In this document: positions 19,187 to 26,049 of the stretch, piece after piece | Position numbering within the stretch: the first letter of the stretch is position 1 | How the letters are laid out: every line of letters starts with the position of its first letter | Assembly (NCBI GenBank): GCA_019112945.1 | Contig: DXIJ01000005.1 | Span: forward strand, 1-32,924 | Length of the DNA stretch: 32,924 bases | Direction of reading: 5' to 3' | Source of the DNA: Candidatus Monoglobus merdigallinarum | Lineage (GTDB): Bacteria > Bacillota > Clostridia > Monoglobales > Monoglobaceae | The notes under the pieces: generated by a model | Seen by the model: only the letters and a program-made list of their open reading frames with translations | Databases searched by the model: none | What the model was told of the DNA's origin: nothing | Translations under genes and position numbers: made by a program

Positions 19187-19834
19187 ATGGAAAAACAACA
19201 AGTTTTAAAAAAGATGACCGATGCGGGTCTTGTTGCGGTCGTACGCGCAAGCAGCGCCGAAGAGGCTATCAGGATCTCTGACGCCTGCCTGGAGGGCGGC
19301 TGCCCCTCAATCGAGCTGACATTTACGGTCCCCGGCGCTCATAAGGTCATTGAAGCTCTTGCGGCTAAATACTCAAACGGCGAAATGCTGCTGGGCGCAG
19401 GCACGGTGCTTGATTCCGAAACAGCAAGACAGGCTATCCTGTCCGGCGCTAACTTTATCGTAAGCCCCGGCTTCAACGCGGGCGCAGCAAAGCTCTGTAA
19501 CCGCTATGCAGTGCCGTATATGCCCGGTACAATGACGTTTACAGAAATCCTGACGGCTATGGAAGCAGGTGCTGATATCTGCAAGGTATTCCCCGGAGAT
19601 ATCGTAGGCCCCAACTTCATCAAGGACGTAAAGGGTCCCCTGCCGCAGGCTAAGCTCATGCCCACGGGCGGCGTTGACGTCGGCAATGTCGACAAGTGGA
19701 TAAAGGCGGGCGCAGTTGCCGTCGGCGCGGGTTCATCGCTCACAAAGGGCGCAAAGACGGGCGACTATGCAGCTATCACGGCTACCGCAAAAGAATTTAT
19801 TGCAAAAATTAAAGAGACTCGTGCATCGCTCTGA
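19187..19834 (+). CDS. eda: 2-keto-3-deoxy-6-phosphogluconate (KDPG/KHG) aldolase
   Basis: Cleaves KDPG to pyruvate and glyceraldehyde-3-phosphate, the last step of pectin-derived uronate breakdown and of the Entner-Doudoroff pathway. The 215-residue TIM barrel has the Schiff-base lysine in ICKVFPG (Lys133), the catalytic glutamate in IELTF (Glu43), GAGTVLD and the phosphate-binding PTGGV and GAGSSL loops. GGAGG stands just before the ATG. kdgK follows after about 60 bases, so the two steps from 2-keto-3-deoxygluconate are encoded together. No uronate isomerase or dehydratase genes are in the window. Confidence 0.93.
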   Translation: MEKQQVLKKMTDAGLVAVVRASSAEEAIRISDACLEGGCPSIELTFTVPGAHKVIEALAAKYSNGEMLLGAGTVLDSETARQAILSGANFIVSPGFNAGAAKLCNRYAVPYMPGTMTFTEILTAMEAGADICKVFPGDIVGPNFIKDVKGPLPQAKLMPTGGVDVGNVDKWIKAGAVAVGAGSSLTKGAKTGDYAAITATAKEFIAKIKETRASL

Positions 19835-19893
19835 TTGATGCACGCTCCGCTTAGGCGGACTTAGATTATACATAGTTAAAAGGAGATAAAAAA

Positions 19894-20925
19894 ATGGCAA
19901 AAGTTGTTACAATGGGCGAAATCATGCTCAGATTATCCACACCGGGTAATGAAAAATTTATTCAGGCTGATGAATTTGACGTATGCTACGGCGGCGGTGA
20001 AGCAAACGTAGCGGTATCGCTTGCAAACTACGGTCATGACGCTGAATTTGTTACCGCTGTTCCCGACAATCCGATCGGAGAATGCGCTGTCGCAGCGCTC
20101 CGCAAGATGAATGTCAAGACCGATAACATCGCAAAATGCGGCGAAAGGCTTGGTATATACTTCCTGGAGACAGGCGCTTCGATGAGGGCTTCAAACGTCG
20201 TTTATGACAGGGCTCATTCTTCGATCTCTACGGCTACGGCTGCCGACTTTGATTTTGACAAAATCTTTGACGGCGCAGACTGGTTCCACTTCACAGGTAT
20301 CACTCCTGCTGTTTCGGACGCTGCCGCAGAGCTCACAGAGGCTGCTCTTAAGGCTGCAAAGGCTAAGGGCGTTAAGGTCTCGGTCGACCTCAACTTCCGC
20401 AAGAAGCTGTGGTCAAGCGAAAAGGCTCAGAAGATCATGACAAACCTCATGCAGTATGTTGACGTCTGCATCGGCAACGAGGAGGACGCTGAAAAGGTTC
20501 TCGGCTTCAAGCCGGGCGCAACGGATGTTACAAGCGGTGACCTTGAGCTCGCCGGCTATGAGGACATCTTCAAGCAGATGGTTGACAAATTTAACTTTGA
20601 GTACGTTATAAGCTCGCTCAGAGTAAGCCACTCGGCGTCTGACAACGGCTGGTCGGCTTGTATCTACTCAAGAGACACAAAGGAATTTTATCATTCCAAG
20701 GAATACAGCATTCATCCCATTGTTGACCGCGTAGGCGGCGGCGATTCTTTTGCCGGCGGTACAATCTGCGGCTTCCTCGATGGAAAGAACTTTAAGGACG
20801 CTTTGGAATTCGGTGTTGCAGCTTCGGCTCTCAAGCACACTATCCCCGGCGACTTTAACCTTGTTTCACGCGCTGACGTTGAGAACCTCGTCGGCGGAGA
20901 CGGCAGCGGCCGTGTTCAGAGATAA
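19894..20925 (+). CDS. kdgK: 2-keto-3-deoxygluconate kinase
   Basis: Phosphorylates 2-keto-3-deoxygluconate to KDPG, the substrate of the adjacent Eda. The 343-residue PfkB-family sugar kinase opens with MAKVVTMGEIMLRLS, has the GGGEANVA substrate-binding loop near residue 33 and the ATP/anion-hole motif DRVGGGDSFAGG with the catalytic aspartate (about residue 283). The pairing with eda supports KDG as substrate rather than fructose or ribose. AGGAG precedes the ATG. A hairpin terminator follows. Confidence 0.9.
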   Translation: MAKVVTMGEIMLRLSTPGNEKFIQADEFDVCYGGGEANVAVSLANYGHDAEFVTAVPDNPIGECAVAALRKMNVKTDNIAKCGERLGIYFLETGASMRASNVVYDRAHSSISTATAADFDFDKIFDGADWFHFTGITPAVSDAAAELTEAALKAAKAKGVKVSVDLNFRKKLWSSEKAQKIMTNLMQYVDVCIGNEEDAEKVLGFKPGATDVTSGDLELAGYEDIFKQMVDKFNFEYVISSLRVSHSASDNGWSACIYSRDTKEFYHSKEYSIHPIVDRVGGGDSFAGGTICGFLDGKNFKDALEFGVAASALKHTIPGDFNLVSRADVENLVGGDGSGRVQR

Positions 20926-20939
20926 TCGGGATAAATCAT

Positions 20940-21028
20940 TGACCGAAATTCCGGTCAGCTAAATATTCTTTTAATGCTAATATACAGCCGTTCCTTTTGG
21001 CAAATAAGGAACGGCTGTATTACTTTTT
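20940..21028 (+). terminator. Terminator hairpins after kdgK
   Basis: A small stem (TGACCG at 20940-20945 with CGGTCA at 20952-20957) is followed by a 14-bp perfect stem (20983-20996 with 21006-21019, TACAGCCGTTCCTT) and a T-rich tract (TTACTTTTTG). The second is the effective rho-independent terminator of eda-kdgK. Confidence 0.8.
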
Positions 21029-21068
21029 GCGATATGATCGCATTAATATTTCTTATGGTTTTCACCAT

Positions 21069-21157
21069 AAAAGCAATATAGCCGCCCATCTGGCCAAAGG
21101 GACGGCTATAAATTCATGTTCTTTTGGCTAACCTAACTTTAGGGTTGCCTTTTATCT
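21069..21157 (-). ncRNA. Predicted small RNA, copy 2 (about 89 nt)
   Basis: Same plan as copies 1 and 3: start region GCAGATAAAAGG, a 24-base hairpin (21126-21149), and a 3' terminator stem (TATAGCCG at 21077-21084 with CGGCTATA at 21103-21110) followed by GCTTTTATGG. On the opposite strand, a 16-codon ORF (21034-21081) ends in the same residues (IKAI-stop) as the peptide next to copy 3 but has no ribosome-binding site, so this copy looks like an antitoxin-like RNA with a decayed partner. Confidence 0.6.
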
Positions 21158-21393
21158 GCTTTTATTATATATTTTTTTCTTAAATTTGTCAAGGACGTTT
21201 GTTTTCTTAAATTGGGTTTTAAGTTATCGAATTTTTATTTCAGCCTCTCCCTCGCCTGCGTCAAAGCAAGCTGCGCTTGTTCGTTTTTGCTCAAAGAGCA
21301 AAAAGCTCACCCGCTGCGCTGCTTTTCCTTTCAAACAAAAGTCCGCTGCGCCGGGACTTTTGTTTGGTTAAGTCTTTGCAAGCCTGCCGAAGT
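21122..21393. repeat. 270-bp direct repeat, first copy
   Basis: Nearly identical to 22175-22444. The identity covers the small-RNA 5' hairpin, promoter and about 200 bases upstream of the promoter, including the CAAACAAAAGTCC hairpin. The copies differ by substitutions and a 5-base length difference in the GCCTC region, which argues against a shared reading frame. Recombination between them would delete the peptide locus. Confidence 0.8.
21164..21192 (-). promoter_or_regulatory. Perfect consensus promoter of small-RNA copy 2
   Basis: On the minus strand, TTGACA (21187-21192), a 17-base spacer and TATAAT (21164-21169) match consensus at every position. The predicted start is near 21157. Confidence 0.75.
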
Positions 21394-21472
21394 TTGCACC
21401 AACCAAAATTGTTATTTGGTTAGATAACTATCACACGCCTGTATACTCAACACTTTGCTAAAGGTGCTGACC

Positions 21473-21622
21473 CAAACTACGGCAGGTGAGCCCTTGGGCG
21501 AACACGTTAGGTGCGGAGGCGAGAGTTAGTTTATAATTAGACGGATTCTATTATCTTTAATTGCTGTCTCTGCCGCGCCTGCGCGCCTATCGCGTTCGCT
21601 AACGCTCACCTACCGAAGTTTG
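21473..21622. repeat. Inverted-arm (BIME-like) palindromic module in R2
   Basis: Left arm CAAACTACGGCAGGTGAGC (21473-21491) and right arm GCTCACCTACCGAAGTTTG (21604-21622) are near-perfect reverse complements, and pairing continues inward through GCGAAC...AGGTGCGGAGGCG to the AT-rich centre at about 21532-21570. It matches the R1 module at 396-540. Confidence 0.75.
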
Positions 21623-21932
21623 CACTTATCCGAAAGTTTTTAGGATAAACTCAATATTTGACTGAGAACAAACCCGTCACGTCCTAATCCCTGCGTCGGA
21701 GCGAGAGCGTCGCATAGAATATTTTAAGTTGCTTATACTATCTGCCCATTTCCGCGCCTGCGCACCTCCGCGCTCACTCCGTTCGCCTGCCGATGTTTGC
21801 ATTAACCAAAAATGTTATTTGGTTAGATAACTATCCCACGCCTGCATACTCAACACTTTGCCGAGTATAAACCCGCCCAAGTCCTATTCTCTATTCGCTA
21901 ATCTCTAATCCCTACGTTCCTACGTTCCTACG

Positions 21933-21961
21933 TTGACATAATATATCATTTATTGTATAAT
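21933..21961 (+). promoter_or_regulatory. Perfect consensus promoter of the peptide gene
   Basis: TTGACA (21933-21938), a 17-base spacer and TATAAT (21956-21961) match the housekeeping consensus fully. The predicted start is near 21968, giving a leader of about 75 bases. The -35 element lies across the end of a repeat tail (ACGTTG), so the repeat contributes half of it. Confidence 0.75.
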
Positions 21962-22000
21962 ATTGTCAGCAGATAAACAGGTAATTGAAGGACGGTTAGC

Positions 22001-22036
22001 CATCTCCTGCGCTGCGGCTGCAGCAGAAAGGAGGTG
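22001..22036 (+). promoter_or_regulatory. Stem-loop that would hide the peptide ribosome-binding site
   Basis: CATCTCCT (22001-22008) pairs with AGGAGGTG (22029-22036) over 8 bp including one G-U, and an inner stem GCTGC (22011-22015) with GCAGC (22020-22024) closes the loop. AGGAGGTG is the ribosome-binding site of the peptide, six bases before its ATG. Such sequestration is a known feature of type I toxin messengers. The folding is by eye, not calculated. Confidence 0.6.
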
Positions 22037-22042
22037 TCGCTT

Positions 22043-22117
22043 ATGTGGAACACAATAATTAAGTTTATTGTATCTATTATACTTATTTATATGATAGTGT
22101 CCATAAAAGCAATATAG
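22043..22117 (+). CDS. 24-residue hydrophobic peptide, candidate type I toxin
   Basis: The ORF is too short for the supplied track: MWNTIIKFIVSIILIYMIVSIKAI. It is nearly all hydrophobic with one lysine near each end, long enough for a single membrane helix. It has an exceptionally good ribosome-binding site (AAAGGAGGTG, six bases before ATG) and a perfect upstream promoter. The final codons and stop lie inside a hairpin (22111-22148) that also terminates an opposite-strand RNA. Small membrane-active peptides with an antisense RNA sharing the terminator are the plan of known type I toxin-antitoxin loci such as Fst/par and TxpA/RatA. Sequence similarity to those peptides is not evident. A leader peptide or chance ORF is the alternative. 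Confidence 0.6.
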   Translation: MWNTIIKFIVSIILIYMIVSIKAI

Positions 22118-22210
22118 CCGTTCCTCCGGTCAAGGAAATGGCTATATTATTAATTATTAATTATTAATATACCTTTTTGGCTAACCTAACTTTAGGTTTA
22201 CCTTTTATCT
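22105..22210 (-). ncRNA. Predicted antisense small RNA, copy 3 (about 106 nt)
   Basis: Convergent to the peptide gene. It has the GCAGATAAAAGG start, the 24-base hairpin (22179-22202), an AT-rich insertion of TTAATTA repeats absent from the other copies, and a terminator stem (AATATAGCC at 22111-22119 with GGCTATATT at 22140-22148, plus TTCCT with AGGAA inside) followed by GCTTTTATGG. Its 3' end is antisense to the last four or so codons of the peptide and to the messenger's 3' untranslated region. The role as antitoxin is inference. Confidence 0.6.
22111..22148. terminator. Shared terminator hairpin of peptide gene and small RNA
   Basis: The 9-bp outer stem (AATATAGCC/GGCTATATT) plus inner TTCCT/AGGAA spans the peptide stop codon. 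The minus-strand side is followed by GCTTTTATGG. The plus-strand side is AT-rich (ATTAATTATT) rather than a clean T-run, so termination in that direction is less sure. Confidence 0.6.
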
Positions 22211-22444
22211 GCTTTTATTATATATTTTTTTCTTAAATTTGTCAAGGTCTTTTGTTTTCTTAAATTGGGTTTTAAGTTATCGAATTTTTATTTCAGCCTC
22301 TGCCTACGTCAAAGCAAGCTCCGCTTGTTCGTTTTTGCTCAAAGAGCAAAAAGCTCACCCACTGCGCTGCTTTTCCTTTCAAACAAAAGTCCGCTGCGCC
22401 GGGACTTTTGTTTGGTTAAGCAAGCCTTGCCTACCGAAGTTTGC
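22175..22444. repeat. 270-bp direct repeat, second copy (part of R3)
   Basis: Counterpart of 21122-21393. It continues into a GTTTGCA-plus-hairpin module (22451-22464) and a tail ending in CCCTACGTTGG (22503-22541). The tail reads into the 3' end of the ABC permease gene. No credible gene was found in 22118-22518. Confidence 0.8.
22217..22245 (-). promoter_or_regulatory. Perfect consensus promoter of small-RNA copy 3
   Basis: On the minus strand, TTGACA (22240-22245), 17 bases and TATAAT (22217-22222) match consensus fully and face the peptide gene. The predicted start is near 22210. Confidence 0.75.
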
Positions 22445-22518
22445 AGAACACCTTAATTTTAAGGCGTAGAAAAAACTTTACCGAGAGTAAGCCCGTCACA
22501 CGCCCTAATACCTATTCC

Positions 22519-23700
22519 CTAATCTCTAATCCCTACGTTGGCGGCTGTCTCCCGCAAAGCAGGGTATATACCGGCAAGTGCGGCAAAGACCGCCGAGAAC
22601 AGCACCGGCAGCAGCACTGCGGGTATCAAAAACCAATCTATGATCACGCCGACGCCGCTTATCATGCACACTGCGGCGCCGATACCGACCCCTATAAGCG
22701 CACCGGCCAGCGAACCGAAAAATGCGCACAGCACGCATACAAATTCCTTTTTCAAAAACGCTGCCGTCTTAGTATGCCCGCGCGGGAGCTTCTCCCTGCT
22801 TGACGGGTACAGCGCAAACATCATAAGCATAAGCCCGCTTATAACCAAAAGCGCGGCAAAAATTCCCAGAACTGTCATGTTATAAGAACTTCCGCCCTCG
22901 GTCAAATTCAGGCTGAATTCCGTACTGCGCGAAATATCCGAGACATATTTAAAAATATCGTCATACGCCCTGCCGGGACTTGTGACCGAAAATATGTATT
23001 CGGTTATGTTGTTTGAGTTCATAAGCAGCCGCGCGCTCGTGTACGGGATCACCGCCAGGCTCCCGGGGCTGTAGCCGGAGCTGCCCGTCATAACGCCTTT
23101 GACGGTGAATATGCGCCCGCCGAGCCTTATCTCCTGCCCCACGGGGTCGGCTTCTCCGAAAACAGAATCTGCAAGCTCACGGCTTATGACCGCCTCCGCT
23201 CTCCTTGCGTTTGTATCAGCCGCCGTGAACCCCTCGCCGCCCGCAAAATCAACGGGTGCGTTCTCAAAAAATGTCTCGTCGGACGCCAGCACGGCGCAGC
23301 CCGCCGCCGTGCTTCCGGCGGAGGCTTCGATATTTTCGATCCGCTGTGCCGGAGTGACCGCTCTTACATATTCACTTTCAAGCTCTCTTAATGCGCCGAT
23401 ATCTATTCCCGAATCCGCACTTCCGAGGCTCAGGGCAATACTGCCCAAGCCATACGGGTTTTTGCTGTAGCCCGCAGCGGTATCGCTTGAGCGCTGCCAC
23501 AGCAGATATGATGAAATAACCGCCAGGGCAACAACAAAGCCCAGCGCGGCTATAAGCGCCTGGGTCTTGTTTTTCTTTATTTCCGAAACGGCCGCGGCAG
23601 ACGCAGCCCTGAGACTGCCGCCCCGCCGTATTTTTACCGTTTCGCTTAAATTTTCATTCGCTTTACTTTTAAATCTCATCGCTAACTTCCTGATAATCAT
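22519..23700 (-). CDS. MacB/FtsX-type ABC transporter permease, C-terminus altered by repeat
   Basis: A 393-residue membrane protein. One membrane segment (about 47-68) is followed by a large extracytoplasmic MacB-like domain (REAELADSV-type region EAVISRELADSVFGEADPVGQEIRLGG is covered in part by the motif VISRELADSVFG) and three C-terminal membrane segments ending in FAALAGIYPALRETAA. MacB relatives continue YPA...A..DP..ALR at this point; here the last residues NVGIRD and the stop are encoded by the repeat tail. The start may instead be the ATG at 23677-23679 (AGGAAG precedes it). It follows the adaptor gene by 21 bases, fitting an adaptor-permease exporter. No ATPase gene is present on either side. 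Confidence 0.82.
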   Translation of the reverse strand: MIIRKLAMRFKSKANENLSETVKIRRGGSLRAASAAAVSEIKKNKTQALIAALGFVVALAVISSYLLWQRSSDTAAGYSKNPYGLGSIALSLGSADSGIDIGALRELESEYVRAVTPAQRIENIEASAGSTAAGCAVLASDETFFENAPVDFAGGEGFTAADTNARRAEAVISRELADSVFGEADPVGQEIRLGGRIFTVKGVMTGSSGYSPGSLAVIPYTSARLLMNSNNITEYIFSVTSPGRAYDDIFKYVSDISRSTEFSLNLTEGGSSYNMTVLGIFAALLVISGLMLMMFALYPSSREKLPRGHTKTAAFLKKEFVCVLCAFFGSLAGALIGVGIGAAVCMISGVGVIIDWFLIPAVLLPVLFSAVFAALAGIYPALRETAANVGIRD

Positions 23701-23721
23701 CAGCCCCCGCGCACCGCAGAA

Positions 23722-25890
23722 CTACAGGTCTGTCACTCCTGTAGCCGACCTGCCCGTTGACCTCACGTTCTCTCCGCTTGTGTCTTCACCGCCGCCTGCA
23801 CTTTCTCCGCCGCTTCCGTCAGCATCCCCGCTGCCTGACGGTGACGGCGACACAGCCGGTACGACATCCCCGGCTTCATCCGGGTTGTACAGAACGCTGT
23901 CGCCGACCCTAAGGCCGGAAAGTATCTCAACACTCGCACCGTCGCTGAGCCCGTACTGTATCTTGGCAAGCTGATAACCCTCGGGCACCTCTATATCCGG
24001 ATAATCCGCAGGGTTTACCATATTCTCCTCCGTCAGGCTTGACGAATCGGTCACTACCAGGGCGTGCGAGCCGTCTGATTCATAAAGCGCATTGCTCGGA
24101 AGCGTCAAAACATTTATTGCAGAATTGATAATAATCTTAGCGTCAACATTCATGCCTGATTTGAGCCGTCCCGGCTCCGATACGCTGATCTCGACCGCAT
24201 AGGCCGTAACGCCGTCGCCCTTTTTCTCGCCCTGACCTGCAATGTTGGTAATCTCGCCGCTGAATGTCTCGCCCGGGAGCGCGTTCGCCGTTATAACGAC
24301 CGTCTGACCCAGCTCAACATTCCAGATATCAAGCTCGTCCACATCGATCGTGAACTTCATTCTGCTCATATCCGCTATGACCATAAGCGGCTCGCCGCTT
24401 CCATCTGCGCTTACGTTATCGCCTATTTTCGCATTCTTGACAAGTATTGTGCCGTCTATCGGAGAAGCTATCCTGTACTTTTCAAGCTCTTTCTGCGCCT
24501 GCTCGAGAGCAAGCTCCGCAGACTCCCTGTCAAGCTCGCGGTTCTCCGACGTGCCCGAAGCGTCGCTCCTGAGCGTGGCTATGACCTGTCCCGCCGTAAC
24601 GTTTGCGCCGTTTCTGACGCTCACGCTCTGAACCGTACCGGTCACGGACGGTATAAGCGCGATCTCCGCACCGCCAGCCTGGGTTATGGTGGCTATCTTG
24701 CCGCCGTTTATCGTGCTTCCGGCCGAAATATTGAGGTCGCTTATAACGCCGGTCGCGTTTGCATAAATCCTGAGGTCGGTTGTCGATGACGATGACGACG
24801 AGGCCGTCTGCGAACGCCTGACTGCATTCTCGGCCTGCTGCACCGCCAGCTGGGCGTTGGTATCGTCAATTTTGTAGACCAGCTCGCCCGCTCTGACCGC
24901 TTCGCCCGCATTGAGCGGCGATTCTGTGACCGCACCGCTGACAAGCGGGGTTATATTATATGTTGCATTAGGCTCCACATTGCCCGCCGCCGACATAGTT
25001 TTAATAATATTTCCCTTAACCGCATAGACCTCGCTGTAGCCCATGAGCGGGTCAAACGGATATCTGAACGCAATTATCGTGCCCACCAGGGCGGCGATAA
25101 CAACCACTGCCGCGCACGCGCCCACGATGAACCATCTGCGCTTTTTCAGGAACGCCCTGAATTTGCCCGGCTGCTCAGGCTCGTCCTCCTCCTCCTCGAT
25201 ATCATCGAGGTCGTAATACGACTTTTCCGTCACCTCGGAACGTATGCTCCGCGGCGCGTATGCCGCGTACACAAGCTCCTTATCAAAGGTATCGTTTATT
25301 TCATCTTCGCCTGCCGGGGCTTCCGCCTCTTCGCTCACGGACGGCTCATCCTCCGTCCCGCCGGCAGCTGCGTCTGCCGTCTGCACGTCCTCCGGGCTGT
25401 ATTCCTCTCCGTATGCCAGCAAGGAATCCTCCAGCCGGCGGCTGCGGCTCTCTGACACATAATCATGCGTCCTGCCGGCCGCACGTTCAATCTCTCCGGC
25501 GTCCATCTCTCCCGTACTGCCGCCGTCCTGCGCGTCGTCATATACCACGTCCGTATCCAACTCATCCGTATAATCATCAGAGAGCTCTGTATTCTCAAAG
25601 CCGCTTTCATAATCCTCCAAGTCACCGCCGTGCTCCGGCGCACTGCCGTAAGGCTCATCCTCCGCCATACTGTCTTTAAAAACGTCAAAAGCACCGTCAT
25701 TTAAAAATGCGGCGTCATTCTCCTGAGGATAACCCTCGGGCGTATCCTTGCTGTTTGCATCACTGTTCTCATCAAGAATTTTTTCCGGATTAAAGCTGCT
25801 CTCATCGCTTAGGCTGTCATATGCCTTCTTAAGCTCACTGTTCTCTTTGACTTTATTCTTATCGGAAAACAATTTATCAAAAAAACTCAT
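23722..25890 (-). CDS. Membrane-fusion (HlyD/MacA-type) adaptor with long acidic N-terminus
   Basis: A 722-residue protein. Residues 1 to about 250 are an unusual acidic, low-complexity cytoplasmic region. One membrane segment (about 252-275, RWFIVGACAAVVVIAALVG) follows, then the adaptor fold: barrel-sandwich half (LVSGAVTESPLNAGEAVRAGELVYKIDD), a helical hairpin, second lipoyl half (ASPIDGTILVKNAKIGDNVSADG) and beta-barrel (VELGQTVVITANALPGETFSGEITNI). A Ser/Gly-rich tail ends the protein. Adaptors of this type link an inner-membrane MacB-like permease to substrate export. GAGG precedes the ATG. The permease follows directly. Confidence 0.88.
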   Translation of the reverse strand: MSFFDKLFSDKNKVKENSELKKAYDSLSDESSFNPEKILDENSDANSKDTPEGYPQENDAAFLNDGAFDVFKDSMAEDEPYGSAPEHGGDLEDYESGFENTELSDDYTDELDTDVVYDDAQDGGSTGEMDAGEIERAAGRTHDYVSESRSRRLEDSLLAYGEEYSPEDVQTADAAAGGTEDEPSVSEEAEAPAGEDEINDTFDKELVYAAYAPRSIRSEVTEKSYYDLDDIEEEEDEPEQPGKFRAFLKKRRWFIVGACAAVVVIAALVGTIIAFRYPFDPLMGYSEVYAVKGNIIKTMSAAGNVEPNATYNITPLVSGAVTESPLNAGEAVRAGELVYKIDDTNAQLAVQQAENAVRRSQTASSSSSSTTDLRIYANATGVISDLNISAGSTINGGKIATITQAGGAEIALIPSVTGTVQSVSVRNGANVTAGQVIATLRSDASGTSENRELDRESAELALEQAQKELEKYRIASPIDGTILVKNAKIGDNVSADGSGEPLMVIADMSRMKFTIDVDELDIWNVELGQTVVITANALPGETFSGEITNIAGQGEKKGDGVTAYAVEISVSEPGRLKSGMNVDAKIIINSAINVLTLPSNALYESDGSHALVVTDSSSLTEENMVNPADYPDIEVPEGYQLAKIQYGLSDGASVEILSGLRVGDSVLYNPDEAGDVVPAVSPSPSGSGDADGSGGESAGGGEDTSGENVRSTGRSATGVTDL

Positions 25891-26049
25891 TCGTTTTCCT
25901 CCCGTATGTATTTAAACAAAAAATCCCTCTATGATAAATGCTTTGTCTTTAATTGTATCAAAAGTTTATCACCAAATTGTTAAGCGAATATTAATATTAT
26001 ATTACCTTTGTTATAAATATTGTCTGCCGCAGCGCGGAGAAATATACGC

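Larger units (their letters stand above)
21060..21932. repeat. Gene-free block with modular repeat copy R2
   Basis: This stretch has no credible gene. It holds small-RNA copy 2 (21069-21192), a 270-base segment nearly identical to R3 (21122-21393), a 13-bp perfect hairpin (21332-21344 with 21354-21366), an inverted-arm palindrome (21473-21622), a lone right arm (about 21745-21800), variable hairpins at 21401-21421, 21626-21648 and 21803-21825, a partial tail (21682 onward) and a full tail with CCTACGTT repeated (21881-21936). The last tail leads directly into the peptide-gene promoter. Confidence 0.75.

Noticed and set aside
21186-21427. ORFs of 61 and 71 codons within R2 (and counterparts at 22239-22469 and 22265-22456 in R3)
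   Set aside because: They lie in the direct repeat, lack ribosome-binding sites, and a 5-base length difference between R2 and R3 shifts the frame, so the DNA rather than a protein is conserved.
25891-26049. Promoter for the adaptor-permease pair
   Set aside because: Possible elements (TTAACA and GATACAAT) have poor spacing; not strong enough to list.
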